From JALZMG01 sp963739975 (GTDB lineage Bacteria > Actinomycetota > Acidimicrobiia > Acidimicrobiales > Ilumatobacteraceae), in assembly GCA_963739975.1 (NCBI GenBank), contig CAVUCK010000005.1, positions 310,001 through 374,000 of the forward strand: a stretch of DNA of 64,000 nucleotides, given 5' to 3'. The notes beneath the pieces were generated by a model. It did no database searches and was not told where the DNA came from. It worked only from the letters and a program-made list of their open reading frames with translations. This document shows positions 1 to 9,581 of the stretch, piece by piece (position 1 is the first letter of the stretch; the number at the start of each line of letters is the position of its first letter). Position numbers and translations under genes: made by a program.

Positions 1-2
1 GA

Positions 3-734
3 GCCGCGATCTCAGCCAACGACGAGGAGCGCAGCGTCGACGCCGTCCATCACGTCCAGCACTTCCTGCGAACCGTCGACGACCCGTGGCTGCAGGTACG
101 CCGGGACGCCGTCCTCGGCGAGCTCGCCCGCATCCAGCACCGGTTCGACGATGCCGTCGTCCATCTCGGTCGCGCCGCGCAAACCTCGCGATGTCTCGGC
201 TTCCAGCAGACCGAGGCGTATCAGCTGTCCAGCCTCGGACGAGCGCAATGCCAGGCGGGGGACCACCACGCTGGCTCGGCCACCTTGGAACTGGCCATCG
301 AGAAGGCCGAGGCCACCGGCGATGTCCGCCTGGCGGCGCTCGCCCGGGTTCACCTCGGGCGAGTCCTTCGGGCACTCGGACGAGTGCCCGAAGCCCGCAC
401 GGCCCTCGAAGCGGCAACCGCATGGCATCGCACCGCTGGGGGCGGCGAACAGGCCGCGCTCGGCAACTGCCTGCTCGCGGCGATCGACGCAGCCGATGGA
501 CGTCCCGGCGCCGAGCAACGTCTCGTCGCCATCCTCGACGACGCCCGGCGCAGCAACCACCCCCACGTCGAGGTCTTCGCCCTCGACGCACTGGCGCGCA
601 TCGAAGCCGAAACGGGCGACGTCGCCAGGGCACGAGAGCTCTGTGAGAACGCTGATCGGCGCTTCGAAGCGGCCTCCCACTTCATCACCGACGTCGATCG
701 AACCGACGCTCACGCGGTCAGGCAGATGGCCTGA
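3..734 (+). CDS. TPR-rich C-terminus of a regulator or ATPase (5' end outside window)
   Basis: The frame is open from the first bases of the window to a TGA at 732-734, giving 243 residues of a protein whose N-terminus lies upstream. The visible part is almost all helical and made of repeated Ala/Leu/Arg-rich units of about 35-40 residues, with phrases such as LARVHLGRVLRALGR and ALDALARIEAETGDVARA. This is the texture of tetratricopeptide repeats that close LuxR/BTAD-type regulators and AAA-type signalling ATPases. No DNA-binding or ATPase motif is visible because that part is missing. The codon pattern is strongly coding and the frame was chosen over its shadows for that reason. Function beyond 'TPR scaffold of a regulator' is inference. 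Confidence 0.6.
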   Translation, partial: AAISANDEERSVDAVHHVQHFLRTVDDPWLQVRRDAVLGELARIQHRFDDAVVHLGRAAQTSRCLGFQQTEAYQLSSLGRAQCQAGDHHAGSATLELAIEKAEATGDVRLAALARVHLGRVLRALGRVPEARTALEAATAWHRTAGGGEQAALGNCLLAAIDAADGRPGAEQRLVAILDDARRSNHPHVEVFALDALARIEAETGDVARARELCENADRRFEAASHFITDVDRTDAHAVRQMA

Positions 735-832
735 CCCCACGCCGCTGACGATCGCTCGTTTTCGTCCGTTTCTGCAAGATCGCGCCGCGGCGTGGCTCTC
801 GAAGGGGCAACGACTACCGAGGAGGACGTCAC

Positions 833-1963
833 ATGTCCCGACCCAGCACGCTGCTCATCCCGTTGACCATCGCCACGATGACGTTGCTCACCGCCAGTTC
901 GATCGCCGCCGCCGAGGTGCCACCCGACGATCCGCGGCCGATCAGCGCCACGCCGACGGCATCGCAGCCGATCGAGACGACCTGGCTCTCATCTGGAGCC
1001 GTTCCTGCGACCGACCGGGTCGCATCGGTCGGTGACGAGCGCCCGTCAGCCGACGCCGACGCCGACGCCGACGTCGGCGGCGACGTTGTCGCCGCCGATG
1101 CGGATGATCGGGTGGTCAGCCCTGCGACCTCGCCCGACCTCGGCGCTGCCGCGCCCACGGCCGCCGACGGCGCGCCGATCCCGTTGGACGACCTCATCAG
1201 CAACTACGGCTGCATGATGGTCGAAGGCGAGCCGGGCGAGCACCTCGGTGTGAATTGCATCGACGAGGGCTGGCTGAACACCGACGGCACCGTCTACGTG
1301 CACACCACCGTGCCCGCGTCTCAGCAGGTGCGCATCTCGTCGAGCCCGCCGATCGGCACGACCGAGTACGGCGCCCCTGACCTCGCAACCTTCGATCTCG
1401 ACACCGCCCCGGACTACAGCAGCTACGAGTTCACGTCCAAGGCGTTCGACATCCTGCCGGCCCAGACCTACTACCTCGTCGCCATGGCCTGGGACAGCGA
1501 AGGCAACATGGCCTGGAGGTACGGCACGGCCACCGTCCCGCACCTGGCAGTCGTCGTGATCGACAAGATCACGGTCCTCAACGACGGCGACGAGTACTCC
1601 TGGAACGAGGGCGAGATCGCCTTCGGCATCGGCATCGACGACCAGCTGCTGTGGACGTACCCAGAGGAGAAGTACGACGACGGCGACTCCTTCGATCCCG
1701 AGGCCTACCAGCTCATCGACGACTCGCCCCAGCTGGTCGAGGTCTTCGTCTGGGCGAGGGAGGACGACCCCGGCAAGTGCGTCCTTGAGTACACCGAACT
1801 TGACCTCGACGAGTTCGAGGACGGCGGGGGCTGCCACTTCGCCCAGGCCGTCGAGACCTTCGATCTGACGACGGCACCGCCCAGCCTCGATGTCGACTTC
1901 ACCAGCCCCGACGAACACCTCCGCATCCGGGTCGAGGGGCAGATCACCCTCAGCATCCCCTGA
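833..1963 (+). CDS. Secreted acidic protein of unknown function
   Basis: 376 residues. The ATG follows a strong ribosome site (GAGGAGG) by a normal spacing. Residues 1-27 form a classical signal peptide: a short basic start, a hydrophobic core and an AAAEV cleavage region. Residues 60-95 are an Asp/Ala low-complexity stretch (repeated DA). The rest is rich in Asp, Glu, Tyr and Trp, with four Cys in two separated pairs, which suits an exported soluble protein. The mature part looks beta-rich, and pieces such as YYLVAMAWDSEGNMAWRYGTA resemble fibronectin-type sandwich edges; that is only an impression. I do not recognise the family. It ends 14 bp inside the 3' end of the convergent PAP2-DUF998 gene. 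Confidence 0.72.
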   Translation: MSRPSTLLIPLTIATMTLLTASSIAAAEVPPDDPRPISATPTASQPIETTWLSSGAVPATDRVASVGDERPSADADADADVGGDVVAADADDRVVSPATSPDLGAAAPTAADGAPIPLDDLISNYGCMMVEGEPGEHLGVNCIDEGWLNTDGTVYVHTTVPASQQVRISSSPPIGTTEYGAPDLATFDLDTAPDYSSYEFTSKAFDILPAQTYYLVAMAWDSEGNMAWRYGTATVPHLAVVVIDKITVLNDGDEYSWNEGEIAFGIGIDDQLLWTYPEEKYDDGDSFDPEAYQLIDDSPQLVEVFVWAREDDPGKCVLEYTELDLDEFEDGGGCHFAQAVETFDLTTAPPSLDVDFTSPDEHLRIRVEGQITLSIP

Positions 1964-3272
1964 CCTTGCCCGGGTCACCGGTTCTGGCCGTAGCGATCGC
2001 CCCGATCGGGTCGATCGCTACGGCCAGTTCCTCGTTCGGGCGCTGCCAGGCCGTCAACACCAGCCACGCCAGCAGGCACAGCCAGAGCAATCGCTGGCTG
2101 ATCCCGGTCAGCGACGAGCGATGGAGCAGCGGGCTGATCGCGCCGAGCACGGTGGCGAGCACGGCGAGGCCGGCGGCAACCGGTCGGCGCGGTGCCTCGC
2201 TGAGGCCGAGCCGGCCGAACGTCCACAACAGCGCAGCGACGATCAGCGCCATGGTCGCGATGGCCGATGCCAGGCTGTGCAGGGTGTCGGCGACGGCACC
2301 GGAGCGCTCCGGGTTGGTGCGGTAGATGGCGGAGACCACCATGCCGATCCCGGCGACGGTGAGGATCGCCGGAACCAGGCGCGACCACGGACCGCCGGAG
2401 CGGGCGAGCAGCCAGGCCAGAACTTGCACCCCGAGCCCGATGCTGACGAAGCCGACCGCCATCACCGCCCCCCAGGGGCCGAGCGCGTACTCGCTGATCC
2501 GGTGGTGGGCCGGCTCGAGGTCCGGGCGCATCAGGTGGAGCGCGGCGACGCACGTGATCCCGATCGACAGCAGCCCCACGCTGCCGGCACGCAGCGCGGC
2601 GTCCATCCGATTCGTGCTCAGATCCCGGTGGCGTCCGGCCCACAGTTCCAGGGCCGCCGGCCAGGCCACGGCGAGTCCCGCACCGATGCACACCCCGGCG
2701 ACCACATCGCTGGCCCAATGGGCGGCGAGGTACGTGCGGCTCATCGCCATCAACGCGGCGAACAGCACGGCAGCGACGGTCCAGCGCGCTCGTCGTCCCG
2801 CGGCCGGCACGAGAACGATGACGATGCCGATCGCCGTCACCGACGCGGCGATGGCGTGGCCGGATGGGAACGAGGCGGAGTTGGTGACGATCAGCGCTCC
2901 GACCGGGCGCGGACGGTCGAGCGCGGCTTTGAGCGGACCGATGCACAGCTCGGACGTGATGATCGCCGCGGCGAAGGCGGTGAAGGCCAGCCACCGCCGC
3001 TGCCACGCCAGCGCGCCGAGCGCAGCCAGGCGCAAGGGCACCATCACCAGCGGCTCACCGAGGACGTTCAGCACGTTTGCCAGGTCCGTCAGCCACGGCG
3101 TGCGGACGTCAGCCATCCACGCCAGCCACCGGTCGTCCAGTGGCTGCATGGCGGGGTCCACTGGATCCTCGGCGACCAGCAGCGTCAGCACCGCGGCGAC
3201 GGCAAGCAGGACCAGTCCGGCAACGAGCGCGTGGACGCGGCGCTCGAACATCGACTGCGGGGTGCGGATCAT
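1950..3272 (-). CDS. PAP2-family phosphatase fused to a DUF998 membrane domain
   Basis: 440 residues, starting ATG at 3272. The N-terminal half is a type-2 phosphatidic-acid phosphatase with all three signature motifs: KAALDRPRP (K115 to P123), PSGH (136-139) and SRTYLAAHWASD (178-189). The two motif histidines expected for catalysis are therefore present. From about residue 230 a second multi-helix domain follows with the HRISEYALGPWG phrase of DUF998 membrane proteins. The likely substrate is a lipid phosphate or isoprenoid diphosphate in the membrane; which one is unknown. It is the last gene of the minus-strand membrane operon, four bases after the UPF0104 gene. The final 20-odd residues are encoded by a palindrome, so the natural stop could lie slightly earlier in relatives. 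Confidence 0.85.
   Translation of the reverse strand: MIRTPQSMFERRVHALVAGLVLLAVAAVLTLLVAEDPVDPAMQPLDDRWLAWMADVRTPWLTDLANVLNVLGEPLVMVPLRLAALGALAWQRRWLAFTAFAAAIITSELCIGPLKAALDRPRPVGALIVTNSASFPSGHAIAASVTAIGIVIVLVPAAGRRARWTVAAVLFAALMAMSRTYLAAHWASDVVAGVCIGAGLAVAWPAALELWAGRHRDLSTNRMDAALRAGSVGLLSIGITCVAALHLMRPDLEPAHHRISEYALGPWGAVMAVGFVSIGLGVQVLAWLLARSGGPWSRLVPAILTVAGIGMVVSAIYRTNPERSGAVADTLHSLASAIATMALIVAALLWTFGRLGLSEAPRRPVAAGLAVLATVLGAISPLLHRSSLTGISQRLLWLCLLAWLVLTAWQRPNEELAVAIDPIGAIATARTGDPGKVRGC
1984..2027. terminator. Perfect 16-bp-arm palindrome between convergent genes
   Basis: Arms CTGGCCGTAGCGATCG (1984-1999) and its exact reverse complement (2012-2027) enclose a 12-nt loop whose core CCCGATCGGG is itself palindromic, so nearly the whole 44 nt can pair. 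It lies 20 bp after the end of the secreted-protein gene and inside the last codons of the opposing PAP2-DUF998 gene. There is no T-run, so an intrinsic terminator of the classical kind is not certain. Confidence 0.6.
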
Positions 3273-3276
3273 CCGG

Positions 3277-4400
3277 TCACGGGACGGGCTTCGCGTGTCG
3301 CCGGTGTTCCAGCTGGCGTTGACGACGCTCTTCGGGCGTCTGCCGCCAGCTGGCGTTGGTCCGCCAGAACAGCCAGCAGCCGACGCCGAGCGGGACCGGC
3401 AACAGCCAGGTCAGGGCGCGGTACAGCAGCACCGCGGCTGCAACCTGGATCCGCGTCTGCTCGGAGAGCCCCGCGCCGAGCGCGGCGGTGAGGCCGAGCT
3501 CGACGAGGCCGAGCCCGCCGGGCGTGACCGGGATCGCCGACACCAACCGCACGAAGGCGAGGGCGGCGAACACCGCCTGCCAGCTGACATCCGTCTCGGT
3601 CACGCCGACGCTGCGCAGGGCGACCAGGAGCACGGCGAACAGCGACAATGACTGATCAGCGACGTGATGGTGATCCACATCCATCGCCGTCGCAGCAGTC
3701 CGACGACCTCGGTGCGGAACCGCACGGCCCGAGGCGCCCAGTCCACCTCCGCCGGACGCTGCGCCAACCCGCGGATCGCCGTGACCAGCCGCCCAGCAAC
3801 CGTTCCGAGCTGCGCCGCCATCCGCTCACTGCGCAGCAGCAGTGCGAACAGGGTGATCGCCGCCGCCAGAACGGCCACGCCGACGATGGCCGCAGCGGCC
3901 AGCGCCGTGCCGGCCTCGCCGCTGATGGCCAGCATTCCGAGGGCGACGACGGGCAAGCCGAGCTTGACGAAGTTGTTCCACACGCCCGTGACAACGATCG
4001 CCAGCGCTGTCGGGGGCAGCGGGATCCCCCAAGAGCGCTGCATCGTCATCGTGACGCCCATGCCGAGGGCGGCGCCGCCGGGCACGGTGTTGGCCACTGC
4101 CGTCGATGCCAGGTTCGCCGCCGCGGCCTCACGCAACCGAAGCCCGGGTTGGGCGGCCAGCTGCAGTGGCCAGTAGCTCATCAGGTTCCACAGGGCGACG
4201 GCGCCGAGCGTCACCAGCTCCGGGCCGGTCATGGCGGTGACGGTGTCCCACACTGCGCCATAGTTCGCCAGGCGCGGGAAGAAGAATCCGAAGATCACGA
4301 CCACCACGGCGAGCGACGTGACCACCCGCACCCATCGGGCGTGCCACCAGCGATCCGGCGATCGCGGCGCGGCGGTGAGCTCGTCGCCCGCCACCGTCAT
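3277..4400 (-). CDS. UPF0104 / LPG-synthase-TM family membrane protein, frameshifted
   Basis: The ATG at 4400 overlaps the stop of the upstream DUF998 gene (ATGA). Residues 20-45 are a first TM helix, followed by further helices and the NTVPGGAALGMG motif typical of the UPF0104 / MprF-type flippase-like family (TIGR00374). The frame then breaks near 3649. The upstream frame reads ...TSLIS and then nonsense, while the next frame resumes with SLSLFAVLLVALRSVGV and ends with IPVTPGGLGLVELGL and a basic tail, the normal C-terminal half of the family. Restoring one base after CA at about 3649 gives a continuous protein of about 374 residues, the usual length. The protein is multi-span and may move or organise lipid carriers; this is a family-level inference. 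The break may be a sequencing error. Confidence 0.75.
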
Positions 4401-5053
4401 GGAATGCGGAATGCCTTGCTCCGGAGGTGCAGCGTGATGAGGATCATCCACGCCAGCACCGATCCGGCGAGGACGCGCTGGACACTGCCGGACCACGTCG
4501 AGCCGCGAGCGAACTGCGTCGCCACGGCCGACACGGCGGCGGCGAGGGACAGACCGAGCGAGCCCCAGCGCACGTTCCACCAGCGGTCGTCGGATCGGCA
4601 GGCCAGCGAGACGAGGAGCATCGCGACGACCAGCATGACGAACGCCGCCACGGCCGAGTTGCTGTGGATGGTCTCCTGGATGGTCTGCGGAGCCAAGGGT
4701 CGATCAACCTCGAAGACCCCCGCCGCGATCATGCACACCCCCGACAACAGCAGCAGCCACGGGATCGGCCGCGTCACGCCAACGCGGTCGATGCCGGTGC
4801 GCATGCGGAATCCGAGAGCAAGCGCAGAGACGCCGAAGGCGTAGAACACCACGCTCATCAGCCATCCCCTCGAGCCGTTGGCGTAGTGGCTCATCACCTC
4901 GCGCAGCGGGTTGAGGTCGGAGCGGACGAGGTGCAGGACCATGACGCCGGCGAAGGCGGCGGCGACGGCGATGATGACCACCAGCGACGCGCCGGTGGGC
5001 TTGTGTGACGGGCGCGCTCGGGGCGGCGGAGGGCGAGGGCGGCGATCACCCAT
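4397..5053 (-). CDS. DUF998 family membrane protein
   Basis: 218 residues from ATG 5053. After a basic, proline-rich N-terminus the protein has about six hydrophobic segments. The phrase LNPLREVMSHYANGSRGWLM corresponds to the conserved 'isEY..G..g.lm' core of DUF998 proteins. No enzymatic motif is visible. It repeats, as a stand-alone protein, the domain that is fused to PAP2 at the end of the operon. Its stop overlaps the start of the UPF0104 gene (ATGA), implying translational coupling. The 140 bp upstream, to the end of the kinase-like gene, holds no other ORF that I can support. Confidence 0.75.
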   Translation of the reverse strand: MGDRRPRPPPPRARPSHKPTGASLVVIIAVAAAFAGVMVLHLVRSDLNPLREVMSHYANGSRGWLMSVVFYAFGVSALALGFRMRTGIDRVGVTRPIPWLLLLSGVCMIAAGVFEVDRPLAPQTIQETIHSNSAVAAFVMLVVAMLLVSLACRSDDRWWNVRWGSLGLSLAAAVSAVATQFARGSTWSGSVQRVLAGSVLAWMILITLHLRSKAFRIP

Positions 5054-5193
5054 CACGGCCTCTGCGACGCCGGAAGACGGACGGCGACGAAGGCGACCTG
5101 TGCGGGACCGTGCATGTGACCTCCCTCCGTCCCGGCGAGGTCCGCGTTGTCGTCGGTGTGACGCTACTGCGCCTCGGCACGGGCCGGTCGCGG

Positions 5194-7614
5194 TCAGAGG
5201 TGACCGTGGCGCTCGAGCCGGACGAAGGCCAGCCAGCCGGGGAGGATCGGCAACCAGAACGTCGCCAGCCGGTACGTGAGCACGGCGGCAAGGGCCAGCG
5301 ACGGCTCCATGCCCGCGCCGGTCAGGCCGGTGATGAGCGCCGCCTCCATCGCGCCGAGTCCACCCGGCGTCGGCGCCACCGCGGCGAGCGCCGAGGCGCC
5401 GAGGTACACGGCGCCCACCTCGGGGATGCCGACGCCGCCGCCGAAGGCCTGCACGGCGCAACCGAACGCCGTCCCGTAGGCGAGCGTCAGGCCGAGCGAG
5501 CCACCGAAGAGAGCGGCCAGACGCGCCGGGGAACGCACGACGCCGGCGAGGTTGGCCAGCGACTCGCGCCCGAAGGGCAACAGGCGGCTGCGCAGCAGCT
5601 TTCGCCCGCGCCGCGTCGCGGCGACGACGCCGAGGACGCAGAGCACGACGACGATGACGACGAGTGCGGTGCTGCCGCTCGGCATGCTGAACGAGGTGCC
5701 CGGTTGTTGCCGGGCCCACGCGACGAAGACGATGAGCAGTGCGATGTGCACCACCGCCCCGGCGAGGACGTTCAACGCGACCCCGGTGACGGCTTCGCCT
5801 GAGCCGATCCCGGCGCGCTGCATGTAGCGCACGCCGAGCGCCATGCCGCCGACGTTGGCCGGCGTCACGCGGTTGACGAAGCTCGAAGCCAACTGGACCT
5901 CGACCGTGCGGCCCAGCGGGAGCCGAGCGCGGACGCCGCCCATCAGGCTGAGGGCGGCGAACCCGTACGTGAGCACCGAGAGGGCGACGACCAGCAGGAG
6001 CCATGGCCAATCGGCGGAGCGCAGCGCGGCGACGCTGTCGTCGACGTTGGCCAGCTGCGGCAGTAGCAGGTAGAAGGCACCGGTCAGCGCGGCGACGGTG
6101 AGCACCGTCCGCGGTCGCACGCGGGCGAGACGGACCAGCGGCACGAGATCCTGCTCGGTCGCCGCGGCGACGTGGCGGCGCAGTTGCTCCAGGTCGCGCC
6201 GCGAGCCTTGTCGGCCCGTTGTCGACGACAGTGCCAGCCGTTGCAGATACGGCATCGTCGCCGCCACGTCCGCTGGGGTCATGACGGCGGTGGCCGATGC
6301 GACGGCGACCTCCGGACCCACCAGGGCGGTGATCGATGCCAGCAGCTCGGCTCGGTCGACGACGATCGCCGGCTCGTCAGCACCGATTTCGGCCGTGCCC
6401 AGGCCGACGAACATCGGCCCGGCGGCCGTGACGATGACGTTCGTGGCTCGCAGCGCCCGGTGCGCCAGGCCGGCGCGGTGCATTCGCGCCACCTCCCGCC
6501 ACACTGTTTCGAGCAGCTCCGGCGTCAGCTCGTCAGGCGTCAGCTCATCGAGACCTCGGCCGTTCGCCGCCGTCATCACCACCGCCGCCGAGGCATCCCC
6601 GACCGGGACGACCGCACGCGGCCGGGGCCAGGGCAGCTCCGCGCGCTCGCCGACGAACAGCGCCAGCGCCTCGTGCTCGGCGCGCCGACGGGGGCTGACG
6701 ATCGCCTCGGCCGGGCCCTTCACGAGCACCGCCCGCAGCGCCCTGTACAAGCGGTCGGCGTCGCGGCAGTCCTCCCCGTAGACCTTCACGAAAAGGAGCG
6801 TCCCCTCGGCCGTGGTGATGCTGCGCAGCTCGGCGCGACCGGCGATCGCCCGCTGGGTTGCGACGTCGACGACCGCGATGCCGGCACCCTCGAGCGCCAG
6901 CGCAAGTGCGCGCGCCGACGGCCGGCGGTTGGGAGCGCCGACGGCGACGAGGACCGCGGCGGCGACCACGTTGCCCACCGCCACCGCCAGGGCGAGCTCG
7001 ATCGCGCTCAGCGCCGAGGACAGCACGAGCACGGCCGCGCCGGCCACGAGTGTCCAGCGCACGACTCGGCGCAGCTGGGCGGAGGTCCAGGGTCGAGCCA
7101 CCATTGCCAGCGCGACGGCGGCGGCCAGCCCGACGATCGGTGCCTGTGGGGCAATGCCCTCGGCCAGTACAGCTTCGTCGAGGACGGCGGCGTCGTCGAT
7201 GAGACCGGTGAGCTCGCCGAGGCCGATGACGACTCCGCCGGCGAGCGCCCCGGTCGCGCCGAGCGTGATGAGGCGCCGCCACCGGCTCCTGACCACGAGC
7301 GCGAGCACGACGATCGCCAGCGCCAGCAGGGCGACGACGGCGATGGCGATCCGCCCGAGCTGGCGCCCGCTCTCCGGGATCGAGTCGATCCACCCGGCGA
7401 CGTCGCCGTCGATGGCCTGTGTCGTCCGTTCCGCCGTCTCGATCACGGCGACGAGGGCGACCGTGCTGATCGTCCACGCCACCAGGCGCAGCACGTCGCC
7501 TGGGTGTCGCTCGTAGCGGTCGCCCGGTGGGATGGCGGTGAACACCGGATGGCTCGGTCGAGACCGGCGGTCCGCGCCGCCCGCGGCGGGAGGCGCCGTC
7601 GTCAGCGACGTCAC
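5194..7614 (-). CDS. Kinase-like domain fused to a UPF0104 membrane domain
   Basis: 806 residues, starting GTG at 7614 and overlapping the stop of the ABC1 gene (GTGA). Order: several TM helices (about 40-230), a protein-kinase-like domain (about 240-480), then a UPF0104 / LPG-synthase-TM domain (about 500-806, ending PTPGGLGAMEAALI and a short tail). In the kinase-like part the ATP lysine (LLFVKVYG, K277) is kept. The catalytic HRD reads HRA (385-387) and the DFG reads GLG (404-406), so both catalytic aspartates are absent. By established kinase logic it is a pseudokinase, probably sensing or scaffolding. Neighbours are a complete ABC1 kinase and a PAP2-kinase, so a joint role in a lipid or lipid-carrier process is likely but unproven. 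Confidence 0.82.
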   Translation of the reverse strand: MTSLTTAPPAAGGADRRSRPSHPVFTAIPPGDRYERHPGDVLRLVAWTISTVALVAVIETAERTTQAIDGDVAGWIDSIPESGRQLGRIAIAVVALLALAIVVLALVVRSRWRRLITLGATGALAGGVVIGLGELTGLIDDAAVLDEAVLAEGIAPQAPIVGLAAAVALAMVARPWTSAQLRRVVRWTLVAGAAVLVLSSALSAIELALAVAVGNVVAAAVLVAVGAPNRRPSARALALALEGAGIAVVDVATQRAIAGRAELRSITTAEGTLLFVKVYGEDCRDADRLYRALRAVLVKGPAEAIVSPRRRAEHEALALFVGERAELPWPRPRAVVPVGDASAAVVMTAANGRGLDELTPDELTPELLETVWREVARMHRAGLAHRALRATNVIVTAAGPMFVGLGTAEIGADEPAIVVDRAELLASITALVGPEVAVASATAVMTPADVAATMPYLQRLALSSTTGRQGSRRDLEQLRRHVAAATEQDLVPLVRLARVRPRTVLTVAALTGAFYLLLPQLANVDDSVAALRSADWPWLLLVVALSVLTYGFAALSLMGGVRARLPLGRTVEVQLASSFVNRVTPANVGGMALGVRYMQRAGIGSGEAVTGVALNVLAGAVVHIALLIVFVAWARQQPGTSFSMPSGSTALVVIVVVLCVLGVVAATRRGRKLLRSRLLPFGRESLANLAGVVRSPARLAALFGGSLGLTLAYGTAFGCAVQAFGGGVGIPEVGAVYLGASALAAVAPTPGGLGAMEAALITGLTGAGMEPSLALAAVLTYRLATFWLPILPGWLAFVRLERHGHL

Positions 7615-9581
7615 GTCGTGCCGTCCCGCGCCACCGCGCCAACGACGCGCAGCACCAGCACGGTGCCGCCGAGCAGGCCGCCGTAGCCGAAGATCTCGTA
7701 GAGGCCGGCATCCTCGCTGACCGCGGGCCCGTCGTCGGCGGCAACGAGGAGCACGGCCGACACGGCCAGCAGCGCGGCCCCGATCCCTGCCAGCAGCGCT
7801 CGGTTGACGAGCGTGCGAACGATGCGCCGCCCGTCCTCGTCCGTGACGCTGCGCACGCGCAGCTCCCCACGCCCGGCCAGGGTCAGCAACCGGTCGACGC
7901 GCTCCGGCAGCCGGCGGAGGTGGGGGAGCGTGGCGAGCAGCTCCTCTTTGACCAGTGCGTTGCGGTCGATGACCGGTGCGTGCGATGACGACGGCTGCAT
8001 CAGCTCGACCATCGCCGACATGAGCGTCATCGTCGGGCAGAGCTGGCGCATCGTGCCGTCGACGGTGACGAGCGCCCGGGACAGCAGTACGACGTCGGTG
8101 GGAAGGCGCAACCCGAGGCGGGACAACGTGACGACGAGCTCCTGCATCACCGCTGGGTCGATCGTGCCGCCGCCTGGCCGGACGTGTTCGGCCATCAGCC
8201 TGCCGAGCGCCCGCTCCAGTTCGTCCTCCGAGGCGACCTCGGTGCCGCCCGTGAGCTGCACGACGCCCTCCCGCAGGAGGCTGACGTCGCGACTGGAGAG
8301 GGCGATGAACATGTCGACGATCGCCCGCTGATCGATCGGCCCGAGGCGCCCGACCGCACCGAAGTCGATCAATCCGAGGTTGCCGTCGTCGAGGGCGAAC
8401 ACGTTGCCGGGATGGGGATCGGCGTGGAAGTAGCCGAGGCGCATGATCTGGTCGATCGTCGTCGCAAGGAGGCGGCGGGCCAGCTCGTCTCGGTGCTCCT
8501 GCGGGAGCCCGTCGACATGGGTCACGGTCACCCCGTCGAACCGCTCCTGGACGAGGACACGGCGCGTGCACAGCGCCCGGTGCACGGTCGGAACGCGCAC
8601 ACCGCTGTCCGCCGCGAGACGGCCGGCCATCTCCATCATGGCGTCCGCCTCGCGCCGGAAGTCGAGCTCTTCACGCAGGCCGCGGCCGAACTGGGCGACG
8701 AGGTCGCCGGACCGCAGGTCGCGGCCGAACGGTGTCCTGCGCTGGGCCAGGTTGGCGAGCAACGCCAGCGCGGCCAGGTCTCGCTCCATCAGGTCGTCGA
8801 TCCCGGGCCGTTGCACCTTCACGACGACGGGTTCGCCGTTTGCCAGGAGTGCGCGATGGGTCTGGCCGATGGACGCCGCGGCGAGCGGGACCCACTCGAA
8901 CTCGGCGAACGCGCCGTCAATCGGGCCGAGCTCTGCCTCGAGCACGGCGGCGACGTCCTGCTGCGGGATGGGCTCGACGCGGTTCTGCAGCATGGCCAGC
9001 TCGGCGCACACGTCCGGGGGAAGGAGGTCGACGCGGGTGGCGGCGATCTGGCCGATCTTGATGTACACGCCGCCGGCCTCCTCCAGGACACGGCGCAGGC
9101 GCACCCCCGTCGGTTCGACGCTGCGTTCTGCTCGGTGGGCCGACGAGAGCATGGGCCCGAAACCCTCGCGGCGCAGCAGGCCGCCCAGCTCCCGGTATCG
9201 CCGCAGCACGGAGATCCGCCGTCGCAGGGCGCGCAACGGGCGCGGCGCCACGACAAGCCCCGCGCGATCGCCGACGGCCAGCGTGCCGGGCCTGGCGAGC
9301 AGATCGACAGCCACCGCGGAGGCCATCGTCAATGGGATGCCGATCGCCACGATGTTCAGCACGAGCCCATCGGAGCCCCAGTCCCACTCGCTGAGGCCGA
9401 GCGACACGGCGACCGCCGTGCCCCAGCCGACCACGCCGGCAAAGAGCGCCGTCGTCCACCCGCGGCGGATGCCGAGCAGTCGAAGCGACAGGCTGGTGAT
9501 CACCGCTGCCGACGCGAGGCCGATGACCGTCCGCAGCAGCACAGCACCCAGCGATGCCGCCAGTGTCGCCGTCGCGTTCAT
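7611..9581 (-). CDS. ABC1/UbiB (AarF) family atypical kinase
   Basis: 656 residues from ATG 9581, with a strong site GGAGGT five bases upstream. Two to three TM helices fill residues 1-95. The ABC1 kinase follows with all hallmarks: GGVYIKIGQ (KxGQ motif), the alanine-rich AAAS nucleotide loop, VVVKVQRPG (ATP lysine), YFHADPHPGN (HxDxHxGN) and LIDFG. A C-terminal two-helix hairpin completes the usual UbiB architecture. The family has ATPase rather than protein-kinase activity and supports isoprenoid-lipid (quinone) metabolism; that role here is inferred. The reading frame is open upstream as far as 11825 with no stop, but I treat that as the effect of an indel near 9642 (see the next gene), because the overlap ATGA is restored when it is corrected. 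Confidence 0.85.
   Translation of the reverse strand: MNATATLAASLGAVLLRTVIGLASAAVITSLSLRLLGIRRGWTTALFAGVVGWGTAVAVSLGLSEWDWGSDGLVLNIVAIGIPLTMASAVAVDLLARPGTLAVGDRAGLVVAPRPLRALRRRISVLRRYRELGGLLRREGFGPMLSSAHRAERSVEPTGVRLRRVLEEAGGVYIKIGQIAATRVDLLPPDVCAELAMLQNRVEPIPQQDVAAVLEAELGPIDGAFAEFEWVPLAAASIGQTHRALLANGEPVVVKVQRPGIDDLMERDLAALALLANLAQRRTPFGRDLRSGDLVAQFGRGLREELDFRREADAMMEMAGRLAADSGVRVPTVHRALCTRRVLVQERFDGVTVTHVDGLPQEHRDELARRLLATTIDQIMRLGYFHADPHPGNVFALDDGNLGLIDFGAVGRLGPIDQRAIVDMFIALSSRDVSLLREGVVQLTGGTEVASEDELERALGRLMAEHVRPGGGTIDPAVMQELVVTLSRLGLRLPTDVVLLSRALVTVDGTMRQLCPTMTLMSAMVELMQPSSSHAPVIDRNALVKEELLATLPHLRRLPERVDRLLTLAGRGELRVRSVTDEDGRRIVRTLVNRALLAGIGAALLAVSAVLLVAADDGPAVSEDAGLYEIFGYGGLLGGTVLVLRVVGAVARDGTT

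Noticed and set aside
12..740. Long minus-strand open frame of 242 codons opposite the TPR gene
   Set aside because: It is the antisense shadow of the plus-strand TPR frame; its translation is low-complexity Gly/Glu/Val-rich with no family resemblance.
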